The notes under the pieces are model-generated. The model was not told where the DNA came from. It saw nothing but the letters and a program-made list of their open reading frames with translations, and did not search any database. DNA of 64,000 nucleotides. Source: Streptomyces sp. NBC_00344 (GTDB taxonomy: Bacteria > Actinomycetota > Actinomycetes > Streptomycetales > Streptomycetaceae). Within the stretch, counting starts at the first letter, position 1. Every line of letters begins with the position of its first letter. Positions 25,106 to 33,011 of the stretch are shown piece by piece. The translations under genes were made by a program, and so were the position numbers. The stretch covers positions 4,361,501 through 4,425,500 of the forward strand of contig NZ_CP107996.1 in NCBI RefSeq assembly GCF_036088315.1, in the 5' to 3' direction.

Positions 25106-25836
25106 CGCAGCGATCCAGACCTGATCAGTCTGGCTGCGCGCAGATGCAGCGCCACCCGGGGGTCCTGACCAGCCATGAGCTGGACGAAGTCCAGACCGGC
25201 GTCCAGGCCGAGGGTGTCCGGCACCCCGTCGAGCGTGGCGAGCCACCGCCCGGCCCCGGCCGCCTGGAGCCAGTCCCGGCGCCGTACGGCACGCACGAAA
25301 CCTCGCGCCACATCGACCGTCCGCCGGCCGGCGGCGCGATTGACGGCCGAGGAGGCCGCCGGTACGGCGAGCGGGGCGAGTACGGAGAGCTGATGGGTGA
25401 GCGCCTGCCAGCCGGCCTGTTCGAGCCAGGCGATATCGGGTTCCTCACCCGTACGGCCGAACTTCTCCATATGCCGCAGCCCTTCGGCTGTTTCCGCGGC
25501 TTCGGCACGGGCCAGCTTCCGCAGCAATGATTCCATTGCCCAATGGCTCCAGGCGGATGCGGCAGGGGCATCCGTCCGGGGTGGAAAATCAATGACCGCA
25601 CGCTGGAGTACTGCCACATCGCCGGGGTGCGGATCGCGTCCGTAAAGAATGCTGGGCAAAAGCAGATCGGCTCCGATTACTCTTACTGCCGCAATTCCCG
25701 TTCTGTCGTCCTCGCCGATTCCGGCGGCGCCGCACACCGTGGAGAGGTGGTCTCCGCTCTGCAGAGCGAAGACCACCTCGGAAGCCAGGTCGTGCACCGC
25801 ACCCGCAATGCGGGACGAAGCGCTTGACTGGTCCAT
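25102..25836 (-). CDS. unknown protein of the peptide operon
   Basis: A 244-residue soluble, mainly helical protein starting MDQSSASSRIAGAVHDLASEVVFALQSGDH, written here in two runs: MDQSSASSRIAGAVHD and LASEVVFALQSGDH. It ends RVALHLRAARLIRSGSLR and has one cysteine. No catalytic motif is recognisable. ATG 25836 lies 12 bp after the peptide gene stop and its TGA overlaps the next GTG by 4 bp. It could be a partner or recognition protein for the small peptide; that is inference from position only. Confidence 0.75.
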   Translation of the reverse strand: MDQSSASSRIAGAVHDLASEVVFALQSGDHLSTVCGAAGIGEDDRTGIAAVRVIGADLLLPSILYGRDPHPGDVAVLQRAVIDFPPRTDAPAASAWSHWAMESLLRKLARAEAAETAEGLRHMEKFGRTGEEPDIAWLEQAGWQALTHQLSVLAPLAVPAASSAVNRAAGRRTVDVARGFVRAVRRRDWLQAAGAGRWLATLDGVPDTLGLDAGLDFVQLMAGQDPRVALHLRAARLIRSGSLR

Positions 25837-25848
25837 CCGTGTTACTGC

Positions 25849-26037
25849 CTACGACTTCTTGGGGCGGGGAGTCGGAGGTGCGAGGAGCAGCGAGCCGCCG
25901 CCGGAGAGCAGTGCGAGAGTCGCGCATTCGCGGGAATCCCGGAAGACGCCTTCGGCCTCGCACGGGTTGAGTGCCGCCTCGACATCCGCGTCAAGGTCGG
26001 TTGCCACGTTGTCTGTCAGCGGTTCAGTGAAGTACAT
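25849..26037 (-). CDS. 62-residue candidate precursor peptide
   Basis: First gene of the leftward operon. The acidic N-terminal half (MYFTEPLTDNVATDLDADVE) resembles a leader. The C-terminal half contains two cysteines (NPCEAEG and RECATLALL), a hydrophobic/glycine stretch (LALLSGGGSLLL), and a Pro/Lys tail (APPTPRPKKS). Small size, acidic leader, Cys/Ser/Thr-containing end and tight linkage to four unknown or hydrolytic genes are typical of RiPP precursors, but no known RiPP synthetase (LanM, LanC, YcaO, radical SAM) is nearby. A small regulatory subunit is the main alternative. Confidence 0.6.
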   Translation of the reverse strand: MYFTEPLTDNVATDLDADVEAALNPCEAEGVFRDSRECATLALLSGGGSLLLAPPTPRPKKS

Positions 26038-26396
26038 GACGCCGTCCCATCCTGTGGGGGGTTGGGTTGCTTGCTGTCCCAGCTAAACGCAAGAGCGGGG
26101 TCCTCGCAAAAGGAGACGGCGATACGGCTATTCAGCCTTCAATTGAATATTGGTTTACGGGGCGGCATTCAACGGAAATCCCGTCGGACGGTGGGGGGCA
26201 TGTGCCCAACTCCCTGCCTGTGCTTCCGCATTACGGCCCGGAGCCGGTCCGGGCTTCGGCGTCGTCGCGTGGATGCCGCCCGGAAGCCGTCGCATCGCCT
26301 CCGCCGGCCGGCACCGCTTCGGGGGCTGCGGAGCGGGCCGTACGCCAAGGCGCTCCAGGACGGACGGCGGGGTGTCGAGAACTTCACTGGGCCACG
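26038..26396 (-). promoter_or_regulatory. A/T-rich promoter region of the peptide operon
   Basis: No gene is supported in these 359 bp. Around 26125-26160 the DNA is unusually A/T-rich and contains the 10-bp palindrome TTCAATTGAA (26138-26147), about 100 bp upstream of the peptide start. It is a likely promoter/operator for the leftward operon, but exact -10/-35 boxes cannot be fixed by eye. Confidence 0.45.
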
Positions 26397-26618
26397 TCAT
26401 CCGCCCGCGGCGTCCTCGCCCTCCCAGCGCAGCAGGTCGCCCGGCTGGCACTTGAGCACCTCGCAGAGCGCGGCGAGCGTCGTGAAGCGCACCGCCTTGG
26501 CGCGGCCGTTCTTGAGTACCGCAAGGTTGGCGGGCGTGATCCCCACGCGGTCCGCGAGCTCGCCCACGGACATCTTCCGCCTGGCCAGCATCACGTCGAT
26601 GTCGACGGCGATCCGCAT
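26397..26618 (-). CDS. small Xre-type HTH regulator (YozG-like)
   Basis: A 73-residue single-domain repressor: MRIAVDIDVMLARRKMSVGE, then LADRVGITPANLAVLKNGRA, then FTTLAALCEVLKCQPGDLL. This is the short Cro/C1-type family usually paired with a DUF2975 membrane protein, exactly as here: its ATG overlaps the DUF2975 stop (ATGA). It probably represses its own operon through the inverted repeats at 27120-27157. Confidence 0.88.
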   Translation of the reverse strand: MRIAVDIDVMLARRKMSVGELADRVGITPANLAVLKNGRAKAVRFTTLAALCEVLKCQPGDLLRWEGEDAAGG

Positions 26619-27109
26619 CAGATCACCTCGTCCAACTCGGCCTGCATCTCCGCCGCCTGGACGTCGCGCGCGACGGCCTGGGCGAGCAGCATCCGCAGCA
26701 CGAGCACGATCAGCGCGACCCCCAGGATGGCCACGCCGACCCCGCCCATGATGACGGTGACACCCGGGTCGTCCCGCTGGCCCGGCGCATTGACGGCCGT
26801 GACCGCGAACCACACGAAGGCAGCCGACGCGATCGCGCCGATCACGACGTCCACGTACCGGAAGGCGGCATGAGAGAACACGGTTCCGCGTCGCACCATC
26901 GCCACCAGCCGCCATACGCAGACCAGAGCGACCTGGGCCGACACCATGCCCAGGATCGTGATCACGCGCAGCGGGGTCAGCGGGATCGACCCGTCCTCCG
27001 GGTCGCTCCCGCTGACCAATGCCCACACCAGCGCTGCCTGTACGAACACGGTGCCGGCGAGCACCATCACGAGCACGGCGCGCAGCGCACGCACTGTCAG
27101 CTTTCCCAT
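26618..27109 (-). CDS. DUF2975 membrane protein
   Basis: A 163-residue protein with four membrane helices (VLVMVLAGTVFVQAALVWAL, VITILGMVSAQVALVCVWRL, VVIGAIASAAFVWFAVTAV, VGVAILGVALIVLVLRMLL) and an acidic C-terminus. ATG 27109 has GGAAGG at correct spacing; ATG 27115 would be too close to it. It forms an operon with the downstream Xre regulator, a widespread pair of unknown role that behaves somewhat like a membrane-controlled transcription switch. Confidence 0.85.
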   Translation of the reverse strand: MGKLTVRALRAVLVMVLAGTVFVQAALVWALVSGSDPEDGSIPLTPLRVITILGMVSAQVALVCVWRLVAMVRRGTVFSHAAFRYVDVVIGAIASAAFVWFAVTAVNAPGQRDDPGVTVIMGGVGVAILGVALIVLVLRMLLAQAVARDVQAAEMQAELDEVI

Positions 27110-27119
27110 GACCATCCTT

Positions 27120-27136
27120 CCATCGAATTGCGATGG
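27120..27136. promoter_or_regulatory. inverted repeat operator 1 of the DUF2975-Xre operon
   Basis: CCATCG-AATTG-CGATGG, a perfect 6-bp inverted repeat located 11-27 bp upstream of the DUF2975 start. It shares the ATCGA core with the next repeat. It also overlaps the ribosome-binding region. Confidence 0.5.
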
Positions 27137-27140
27137 GAAT

Positions 27141-27157
27141 CTATCGAATATCGATAG
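27141..27157. promoter_or_regulatory. inverted repeat operator 2 of the DUF2975-Xre operon
   Basis: CTATCGA-ATA-TCGATAG, a perfect 7-bp inverted repeat and locally A/T-rich, 4 bp from the first repeat. Spacing and similarity suggest tandem binding sites for the Xre regulator. Confidence 0.55.
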
Positions 27158-27588
27158 GCTGAGCAAGGGCTGATACGAGGGTGGGCGGCGGTTGCACGCC
27201 GTGGCGGGACCGCCGCCGCCCCACGGCTCCGTTCCGCATCGGCAGGGTCCGCCACGGGCCTCCTGGGATGGGGCCGCAGGTCCGGAAGGGCAGGCGACGC
27301 CGGGGGAGAGCGGTTCTGCGCCCCTGAACAAGCGGCGGCCACGACGTCGATGTCGGCTGGGGCGTGCGGCAGTTGGGCCACCCATGACCAGCCCGTCTGT
27401 GCCGCGAGTTCAGGACGTACGCCGGCACGGTGTGGCGACGGGTCTGCACCGTGCCGGTGGGACATCGGACGTCAGGCGGGACTGTCGGTGATCCGTAGGC
27501 GATGTGTCGGTGGCCGCTGGAACCGTGGATGCCGGGTTGCCGAGGGAGCAGCCGCAGTCGTCTTCACCAGCAAGGGAGTCCCATCGCC
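27158..27588. other. intergenic region without a convincing gene
   Basis: About 430 bp between the divergent DUF2975 and SDR genes. Open frames here lack family similarity or consistent codon bias. A GC-rich hairpin (GGCGGCGGT at 27184-27192 with ACCGCCGCC at 27209-27217) is present but ends no known gene. A degraded gene cannot be excluded. Confidence 0.5.
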
Positions 27589-28539
27589 ATGTCGTCCGCA
27601 TCCTCCACCCCGCCCTGGAATGTCCAACGGCTGCCCGGTGCCAGTGGCAGTGTCTTCCTGGTCACCGGCGGCAACGCCGGCATCGGCTACTTCGTCGCGG
27701 AGCAGTTGTCGGCAACCGGCGCCACCGTCGTACTCGGCAGCCGAAATCCCGCCAAGGCCGAGGGTGCCACGGCCTCGATCCGCGCGCGTGTCCCCGGCGC
27801 GCGGGTGCGAGCCGTACGGCTGGACCTCGCCGACCTCTCGTCGCTCGGAACAGCGCTGGAATCACTGGAGGTGGAACGCCTTGACGCGGTGGTCCACAAC
27901 GCCGGCGTCGCGCTTGACGACGTGCCGCGCAAGGAGACCGGGGACGGTCACGAGCTCATGTTCGGCACGAACCACCTGGGGCACTTCGCCTTGACCCAGT
28001 GGCTGATGCCACTGCTGTCGGCTGCGCCGGCGGCCCGCGTTGTGACCATGGGCAGCTTTGCGGCGAAGTCCGAGCGGCTCGACCTGGGCGACCTGCAGTC
28101 CCGGAAGGATTACCGGCCCAAGCGCACCTACGGACGCTCCAAGCTGGCGCAGATGTACTTCGGCGTCGAACTCGACCGCCGCCTGCGCGCCGCCGGCAGC
28201 ACGGTGGCGAGCGTGGTGGTCCATCCCGGCGGCGCGCTGGACTCCCTCACCCCGTCACGGCCACCGGTCCATGTGCGAACTACCGGCGCACGGCTGAGCG
28301 CGGCACCCGCAGCCCTCCTCGTCCAGGGCAAGCACGCCGGCGCATGGCCCGCGGTCCGGGCTGTGCTCGACCCGGCCGTGCGCGGGGGCCAACTGTGGGG
28401 ACCGCGTGTCTTCGGCCTGCGTGGCGAGCCCCGGCGTGAACCGGTGTGGCACCACCTCGCCGACACCTCCGTCGCGGCGCGGTTGTGGGACGCAAGCTGC
28501 GACCTGACCGGCGTCGACCCCGGTGCCATCCCCGGGTAG
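27589..28539 (+). CDS. short-chain dehydrogenase/reductase
   Basis: A 316-residue NAD(P)-dependent oxidoreductase of the retinol-dehydrogenase/protochlorophyllide-reductase-like SDR branch. The cofactor loop is LVTGGNAGIGYFVAEQL, with LGSRNPAKAEG at the end of strand 2 favouring NADP. VVHNAGVA contains the NAG motif, GTNHLGHFALT the structural Asn, and catalytic Tyr and Lys are in YGRSK. ATG 27589 follows AAGGGAG. It ends 5 bp from the convergent ArsR-like gene, whose product may regulate it. The substrate is unknown. Confidence 0.9.
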   Translation: MSSASSTPPWNVQRLPGASGSVFLVTGGNAGIGYFVAEQLSATGATVVLGSRNPAKAEGATASIRARVPGARVRAVRLDLADLSSLGTALESLEVERLDAVVHNAGVALDDVPRKETGDGHELMFGTNHLGHFALTQWLMPLLSAAPAARVVTMGSFAAKSERLDLGDLQSRKDYRPKRTYGRSKLAQMYFGVELDRRLRAAGSTVASVVVHPGGALDSLTPSRPPVHVRTTGARLSAAPAALLVQGKHAGAWPAVRAVLDPAVRGGQLWGPRVFGLRGEPRREPVWHHLADTSVAARLWDASCDLTGVDPGAIPG

Positions 28540-28544
28540 CCGAG

Positions 28545-28853
28545 TCAGGCCTCGCGCGTGGTGAGGGCGTCGAGAAGGCCGGGGAACGTCTCGTCCATCT
28601 CGCCACGGCGGAGGGCGTTCATGCGGGAAGTGCCGACGTAGTACTGCCTGATCAGCCCTGCCTCGCGCAGCACCTTGAAGTGGTGGGTGGCGGTGGACTT
28701 GCTGACCGGGATGTCGAAACTTCCGCAGGTCAGGTCTTCGCCGGCCGCGTCCAGCTGAGTGACGATGCTGCGGCGTACCGGATCGACCATGGCCTCCAGC
28801 ACGGACTGGAGGCCGACCTGCGACACCTCTGGGTGCGGCTGCGTACGTCCCAT
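28545..28853 (-). CDS. ArsR-type winged-helix regulator
   Basis: A 102-residue regulator starting MGRTQPHPEVSQVGLQSVLE. The DNA-binding region is VDPVRRSIVTQLDAAGEDL and KSTATHHFKVLREAGLIRQY, typical of ArsR repressors acting on oxidoreductases (it has no metal-site cysteines beyond one in LTCGSFD). It is encoded tail-to-tail with the SDR, 5 bp apart. ATG 28853 was chosen at the start of recognisable sequence. Confidence 0.88.
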   Translation of the reverse strand: MGRTQPHPEVSQVGLQSVLEAMVDPVRRSIVTQLDAAGEDLTCGSFDIPVSKSTATHHFKVLREAGLIRQYYVGTSRMNALRRGEMDETFPGLLDALTTREA

Positions 28854-28957
28854 GCCGCCCACAGTACGACACGTGTCAAAGTTCCCCGTGGATCGCGCCG
28901 CCGGCCCGGGTTCGCCCAACCGAGGTCGCAGAGGTCGGACGGCTCGAACGCGGCGGC

Positions 28958-29836
28958 TCAGGGGCGGCGGGCTGCCCATACGGTCCTGCTGCCCCGCACG
29001 GTCAGGTCGTGGCGGTTCAGGAGCGCGTCGGGGCCCTCGTCCGCCAGGAGCCGGTCGAGGGTGCTGAGGTCATCGGCCGCCAGCCGGTCGTCCAGCGCGG
29101 TGCGGACGCGGCTCAGCCATGCGTGCGCGTACCGCCCGGTGCCCGCCGGCGCGGGGGTCGTGCCGATGGAGAAGGTGCGCTGCCCGGCGATGCCGAAACC
29201 GGCACGCTCCAGGTGCGGGCGCCAGTCCGGGTGCGCGTTCCAGTCCGCCGCTTCCATCGCCTCGTGGCAGCGCGCTTCCAGCCCGGGCCTGCCGAGACCG
29301 ATGTCGTCGGGCAGGAAGCGCGGCAGGGCGTCCATCTCGATGACCGCCAGCAGGCCGCCGGAATCAAGTGCGCCGTGGATGTCTCTCAGCACTCGGTCCG
29401 GGTCGGCGACGTGATGCAGGGACGAGGCGGCCCATGCCACGTCGACCGTGCCGATGGCGGGCCATCCGGTGTCCAGATCGGCGCGCACACCGCGCAGCCG
29501 GTCACCCAGCCCCCGCGCACGCGCCGTGACGCGGAGGCGTTCGAGCATCACGTCCGACCTGTCGATCGCGACCACGTCGGCGGTCCCGAAACGCCGCGCG
29601 AGCGCCAGGCTTCCGGTGCCCGTTCCCGCACCGACGTCGGCGACCGTCCGCGGGGCTTCCGGAGCGTGCTGCCCGACCCAGTCGGTCACCTGGTCCAGGT
29701 ACGGGCCGAGCACGTCGGCGTCCAGGTCCAGCAGATCCGCCAGCCCCATGTCGTCGTGCTCCACGTCGCCACTGCCGTGCCGGTGCTCCTGCTGCCGGTG
29801 GTCGTGGTGCCGCTGGTCATGAGAGTGCTGTGTCAT
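28958..29836 (-). CDS. class I SAM methyltransferase with His-rich N-terminus
   Basis: A 292-residue methyltransferase. Motif I is VADVGAGTGTGSLALARRFG, motif II is VVAIDRSDVMLERL, and post-I is VDVAWAASSLHHVADPDRVL, as in UbiE/COQ5-like enzymes. The first 30 residues are strikingly His/Asp-rich (SHDQRHHDHRQQEHRHGSGD), which suggests metal binding or sensing. It is divergent from an Xre-cupin regulator 47 bp away. The substrate is unknown. Confidence 0.88.
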   Translation of the reverse strand: MTQHSHDQRHHDHRQQEHRHGSGDVEHDDMGLADLLDLDADVLGPYLDQVTDWVGQHAPEAPRTVADVGAGTGTGSLALARRFGTADVVAIDRSDVMLERLRVTARARGLGDRLRGVRADLDTGWPAIGTVDVAWAASSLHHVADPDRVLRDIHGALDSGGLLAVIEMDALPRFLPDDIGLGRPGLEARCHEAMEAADWNAHPDWRPHLERAGFGIAGQRTFSIGTTPAPAGTGRYAHAWLSRVRTALDDRLAADDLSTLDRLLADEGPDALLNRHDLTVRGSRTVWAARRP

Positions 29837-29883
29837 GCCTTCACGCTAAACGCGTCCTGCCTCTGCGGCATACACTCTTGCGT

Positions 29884-30474
29884 ATGAAGCAAGAAGATGT
29901 CCTGGACGGTGTGATCCGCCGACGCATCCGCGGTCTGCGACTGGCCAGGGGGTGGTCGCTGGACGCCCTCGCGGCCCGCTGCCACCTCAGCCCCTCCACC
30001 TTGAGCCGTATCGAGACCGGGCACCGCAGGATCGCCCTCGATCAGCTGGTCCCCATCGCCCGGGCGCTCGACACCACACTCGACCAGCTCGTCGAGTCGG
30101 CCGATGACGAGGACGTGGTGATCCGGCCGCAGCCCGAACACACCCGGGGGCTGACCACCTGGCTGCTGTCCCGGGAGCGTTCCCTGCACGGTGTGAGCGT
30201 GGCGAAGATGCGCATCACACCCGAACGCCCCACCGGAGCAGGCGAGTTGAGGGTGCATCCCGGACGCGAGTGGTTCACCGTGCTGTCCGGTACGGCCTGC
30301 CTGCAACTGGGTGAGCGCACCATCCTGGTGCCGACCGGTGAAGCGGCCGAGTTCTCGACCATGGTTCCGCACTCCATCGGCGCGCAGGACGGGCCCGTGG
30401 AGATCCTCACCATCTTCGACCAGGACGGGGAGCGCGCCCACCTGCACACCCGGGACGGCGCCCCACAGCAGTGA
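29884..30474 (+). CDS. Xre-family regulator with C-terminal cupin domain
   Basis: A 196-residue transcription factor: HTH in residues 10-65 (RGLRLARGWSLDALAARCHL, SPSTLSRIETGHRRI), then a cupin beta-barrel (LRVHPGREWFTVLSGTACLQ, FSTMVPHSIGAQDGPVEIL). TACACT at about 29871 lies only seven bases before ATG 29884 in the sequence GCATACACTCTTGCGT, so the mRNA may be leaderless. It should control itself and the divergent methyltransferase in response to a small ligand bound by the cupin. Confidence 0.9.
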   Translation: MKQEDVLDGVIRRRIRGLRLARGWSLDALAARCHLSPSTLSRIETGHRRIALDQLVPIARALDTTLDQLVESADDEDVVIRPQPEHTRGLTTWLLSRERSLHGVSVAKMRITPERPTGAGELRVHPGREWFTVLSGTACLQLGERTILVPTGEAAEFSTMVPHSIGAQDGPVEILTIFDQDGERAHLHTRDGAPQQ

Positions 30475-30589
30475 CCCCGGCGCCGGGAGCCCACCTTCGA
30501 CGACTTCGCCCGTGCCCGGCCGGGAACAGCAGCTGTCTGCCGCGGAACGGGGCGCCCGGGGCAGGCAGTCGAAGGGGCCCCGCCGGAGG

Positions 30590-31795
30590 TCAGCCTCGGG
30601 CGCCGGTTTCGTACGACTGCCGGGTCCAGGCGCGTGCCTCTTCCGTGAGGGTGATGCCGAGGCCGGGGCGAGCGGAGACGTGCATACGGCCGTCGCGGGT
30701 TTCGAGGCGCTCGTTGAAGAGCGGTTCGAGCCAGTCGAAGTGTTCGACCCACGGCTCGTGCGGATACGCGGCGGCGAGGTGGAGATGGATCTCCATCGCG
30801 AAGTGCGGGGCGAGCTGGAGGTGGTGGTGCTCGGCGAGTGCGGCGAGCTTGAGGAACTGGGTGATGCCACCGATGCGGGGAGCGTCGGGCTGGATGATGT
30901 CGACGGCGCCCCGCCGGATGAGCTCGTAGTGCTCGGCGACGCTGGAAAGCATCTCGCCGGTCGCGATGGGGGTGTCCAGGGAGGTGGCCAGCGCGGCGTG
31001 GCCTTCGGCGTCGTAGGCGTCGAGAGGCTCCTCGATCCACACCAGGCCGAAGTCCTCGAAGGCGCGGCCCATGCGCCGGGCGGTGGGCCGGTCCCACTGC
31101 TGGTTGGCGTCGACCATCAGAGGCACGTCGTCGCCGAGGTGCTCGCGCACGATTGTCAGCCTGCGCAGGTCCTCCTTGCGGTCGGGGTGACCGACCTTGA
31201 TCTTGATACCGCCGATGCCGCTGGCCAGGGATGCGGTGGCGTTGTCGAGGACCTGGTCCGTCGGCGTGTGCAGGAACCCGCCCGAGGTGTTGTAGCAGCG
31301 AACCGAATCGCGGTGGGCGCCGAGCAGCTTGGCCAGCGGCAGGCCCGCGCGCTTGGCCTTGAGATCCCACAGGGCGATGTCGAAGGCGGCTATCGCCTGG
31401 GTGGAGAGGCCGCTGCGGCCCACCGATGCGCCGTCCCAGACCAGTTTGGTCCACAGCTTGCCGATATCGCTGGGGTCCTCACCGATGAGAACGGGTGCGA
31501 TCTCCTGGGCGTGGGCGAACTGGCCCGGCCCTCCGGCCCGCTTGGAGTAGCTGAAGCCGATCCCCTCGTGGCCGTTCTCGGTGGTGATTTCGGCGAAGAG
31601 GAACGCCACCTCGGTCATCGGCTTCTGCCGGCCGGTCAGCACCTTGGCATCGCTGATGGGCGTGGCAAGCGGCAGGGTGACGGAGGAGAGCTTGATGTGA
31701 GCGATCCTGTCGAGCGTCGCCTCACCCGCCTGGAAGGCTGCCGGTACGGCGACTTGACGGTTCTCCGGTGTTTCGTGCGTGATCACGGCTCTCAT
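30590..31795 (-). CDS. mandelate racemase/enolase-superfamily sugar-acid dehydratase
   Basis: A 401-residue enzyme of the enolase superfamily, most like L-talarate/galactarate dehydratase. The catalytic Lys pair is in GIKIKVGH (KxK), metal ligands are MVDANQQW, VWIEEPL and TGEMLSS, and the acid-base His is in LAPHFAMEIHLHLAAAYP. Dehydration would yield 5-dehydro-4-deoxyglucarate, the substrate of the KdgD encoded next door, which supports the assignment. ATG 31795 starts the N-terminal capping domain. The neighbouring LysR and MFS genes complete an aldarate catabolic cluster. Confidence 0.88.
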   Translation of the reverse strand: MRAVITHETPENRQVAVPAAFQAGEATLDRIAHIKLSSVTLPLATPISDAKVLTGRQKPMTEVAFLFAEITTENGHEGIGFSYSKRAGGPGQFAHAQEIAPVLIGEDPSDIGKLWTKLVWDGASVGRSGLSTQAIAAFDIALWDLKAKRAGLPLAKLLGAHRDSVRCYNTSGGFLHTPTDQVLDNATASLASGIGGIKIKVGHPDRKEDLRRLTIVREHLGDDVPLMVDANQQWDRPTARRMGRAFEDFGLVWIEEPLDAYDAEGHAALATSLDTPIATGEMLSSVAEHYELIRRGAVDIIQPDAPRIGGITQFLKLAALAEHHHLQLAPHFAMEIHLHLAAAYPHEPWVEHFDWLEPLFNERLETRDGRMHVSARPGLGITLTEEARAWTRQSYETGARG

Positions 31796-31934
31796 CCCTG
31801 GCTGTGAGTGGGGTCGGTGGGAAGCGGGGTGCCGGTGCGATGCTGTCGGGCGGGCCGGCAGACGCAGGTCCGGCCGATGAACGTCCGGCCTTCGACGGCG
31901 CGGCCGCCGCCCGGTGCGGCCGGCCGCACGGCTG

Positions 31935-32855
31935 TCATGGGCGGACCGTCTTCTTGATGAGATCGGCCAGTTCGGCCGTCTCGGTGGCGTCGAGGTCGGT
32001 GAGGGGCGTACGGACCGGGCCCGCGGGGCGGCCGATGGCTCGCATGCCGGCTTTGATGATGCTGACCGCATACCCCTCGCGGCGCCGCCGGATCGCACAG
32101 AGCGGCAGGACGAAGTCGTTGAGGCGCCGGTAGACCTCTGCGCTGTCGTGGGCGCGTACGGCGTCGTAGAAGTCGAGAGCGAAGCGCGGGGCGAAGTTGA
32201 AGATCGCCGAGGAGTAGGTGCTGACACCCATCTCCAGGTAGGGCAGGGCGAACATCTCGGCGGTGGGCAGACCGCCGATGTAGGTGAGCCGGTCGCCCAG
32301 GCGTGCGTAGATGCGGGTCATCAGTTCGAGGTCTCCCACCCCGTCCTTGAACCCGACCAGGTTGGGGCAGCTGTCCGCGAGCTCGGCGACCGTCGTCTCG
32401 TCGTAGACGGCGTTGGCGCGGCTGTAGATGGTGACTCCCAGGCCGGTCGACGCGCAGACCGCCTTGACGTGTGCGGCCAGTCCCTCCTGGGACGCCTCGG
32501 TCAGGTAGGGGGGCAGCAGCAGGATGCCGTGGGCGCCCGCCCGTTCGGCCCGCCGGGCGAGATCGACTGCGGTGGCCGTGCCGTATCCGGCCGGTGCGAT
32601 CACCGGGATGCCGTCGGGCGTCTCCTGAACCGCCGCGGCGACGACCCGCTCGACCTCGTCGGAGGTCAGGGAGAAGAACTCGCCGGTCCCGCCGGCCGCG
32701 AACAGGCCTGCCGGGGAGAACTCGCCGAGCCAGGCGATGTTGTCCCGGTAGGCGGCCTCGTCGAAGGAGAAGTCGTCCCGGAAGTGGGTGACCGGGAAGG
32801 ACAGCAGGCCGGTGCCCATCTTCCGCGCGGTCTCGTCGGGTGAAAGCTGCGGCAT
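31935..32855 (-). CDS. kdgD: 5-dehydro-4-deoxyglucarate dehydratase (DapA family)
   Basis: A 306-residue DHDPS/NAL-superfamily lyase that converts 5-dehydro-4-deoxyglucarate to 2-oxoglutarate semialdehyde, water and CO2. The family features are [12 protein letters not shown] at the start, [12 protein letters not shown], the catalytic Tyr in [13 protein letters not shown], and the Schiff-base lysine in [12 protein letters not shown] 32855 is preferred over ATG 32915, which extends into the LysR promoter. It lies 139 bp upstream of the dehydratase gene on the same strand, so the two are likely one operon controlled by the divergent LysR. Confidence 0.92.
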   Translation of the reverse strand: MPQLSPDETARKMGTGLLSFPVTHFRDDFSFDEAAYRDNIAWLGEFSPAGLFAAGGTGEFFSLTSDEVERVVAAAVQETPDGIPVIAPAGYGTATAVDLARRAERAGAHGILLLPPYLTEASQEGLAAHVKAVCASTGLGVTIYSRANAVYDETTVAELADSCPNLVGFKDGVGDLELMTRIYARLGDRLTYIGGLPTAEMFALPYLEMGVSTYSSAIFNFAPRFALDFYDAVRAHDSAEVYRRLNDFVLPLCAIRRRREGYAVSIIKAGMRAIGRPAGPVRTPLTDLDATETAELADLIKKTVRP

Positions 32856-32960
32856 GGCCTCGGGACTCCTCGGCGTAAGGACTCGGTCGCGCGCGGAAGC
32901 GGCCATCGTGCCCACTTCTCCACCGTTTCGGTGTGCGTACTCCGAGGCTAGGATCGCCGC

Positions 32961-32998
32961 CGATACAAGTCCAACACAAAAACAGCATCTACTGATAC
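32961..32998. promoter_or_regulatory. GATAC repeats in the kdgD/lysR divergent promoter
   Basis: CGATAC (32961-32966) and TGATAC (32993-32998) flank an A/T-rich stretch between kdgD and the LysR gene. The same CGATAC motif recurs in an inverted repeat before the MFS gene, suggesting LysR binding sites. Confidence 0.45.
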
Positions 32999-33011
32999 CC
33001 GGAGAGCATCA

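Noticed and set aside
26062..26873. Rightward frames across the Xre and DUF2975 genes
   Set aside because: Antisense to two overlapping, well-recognised genes.
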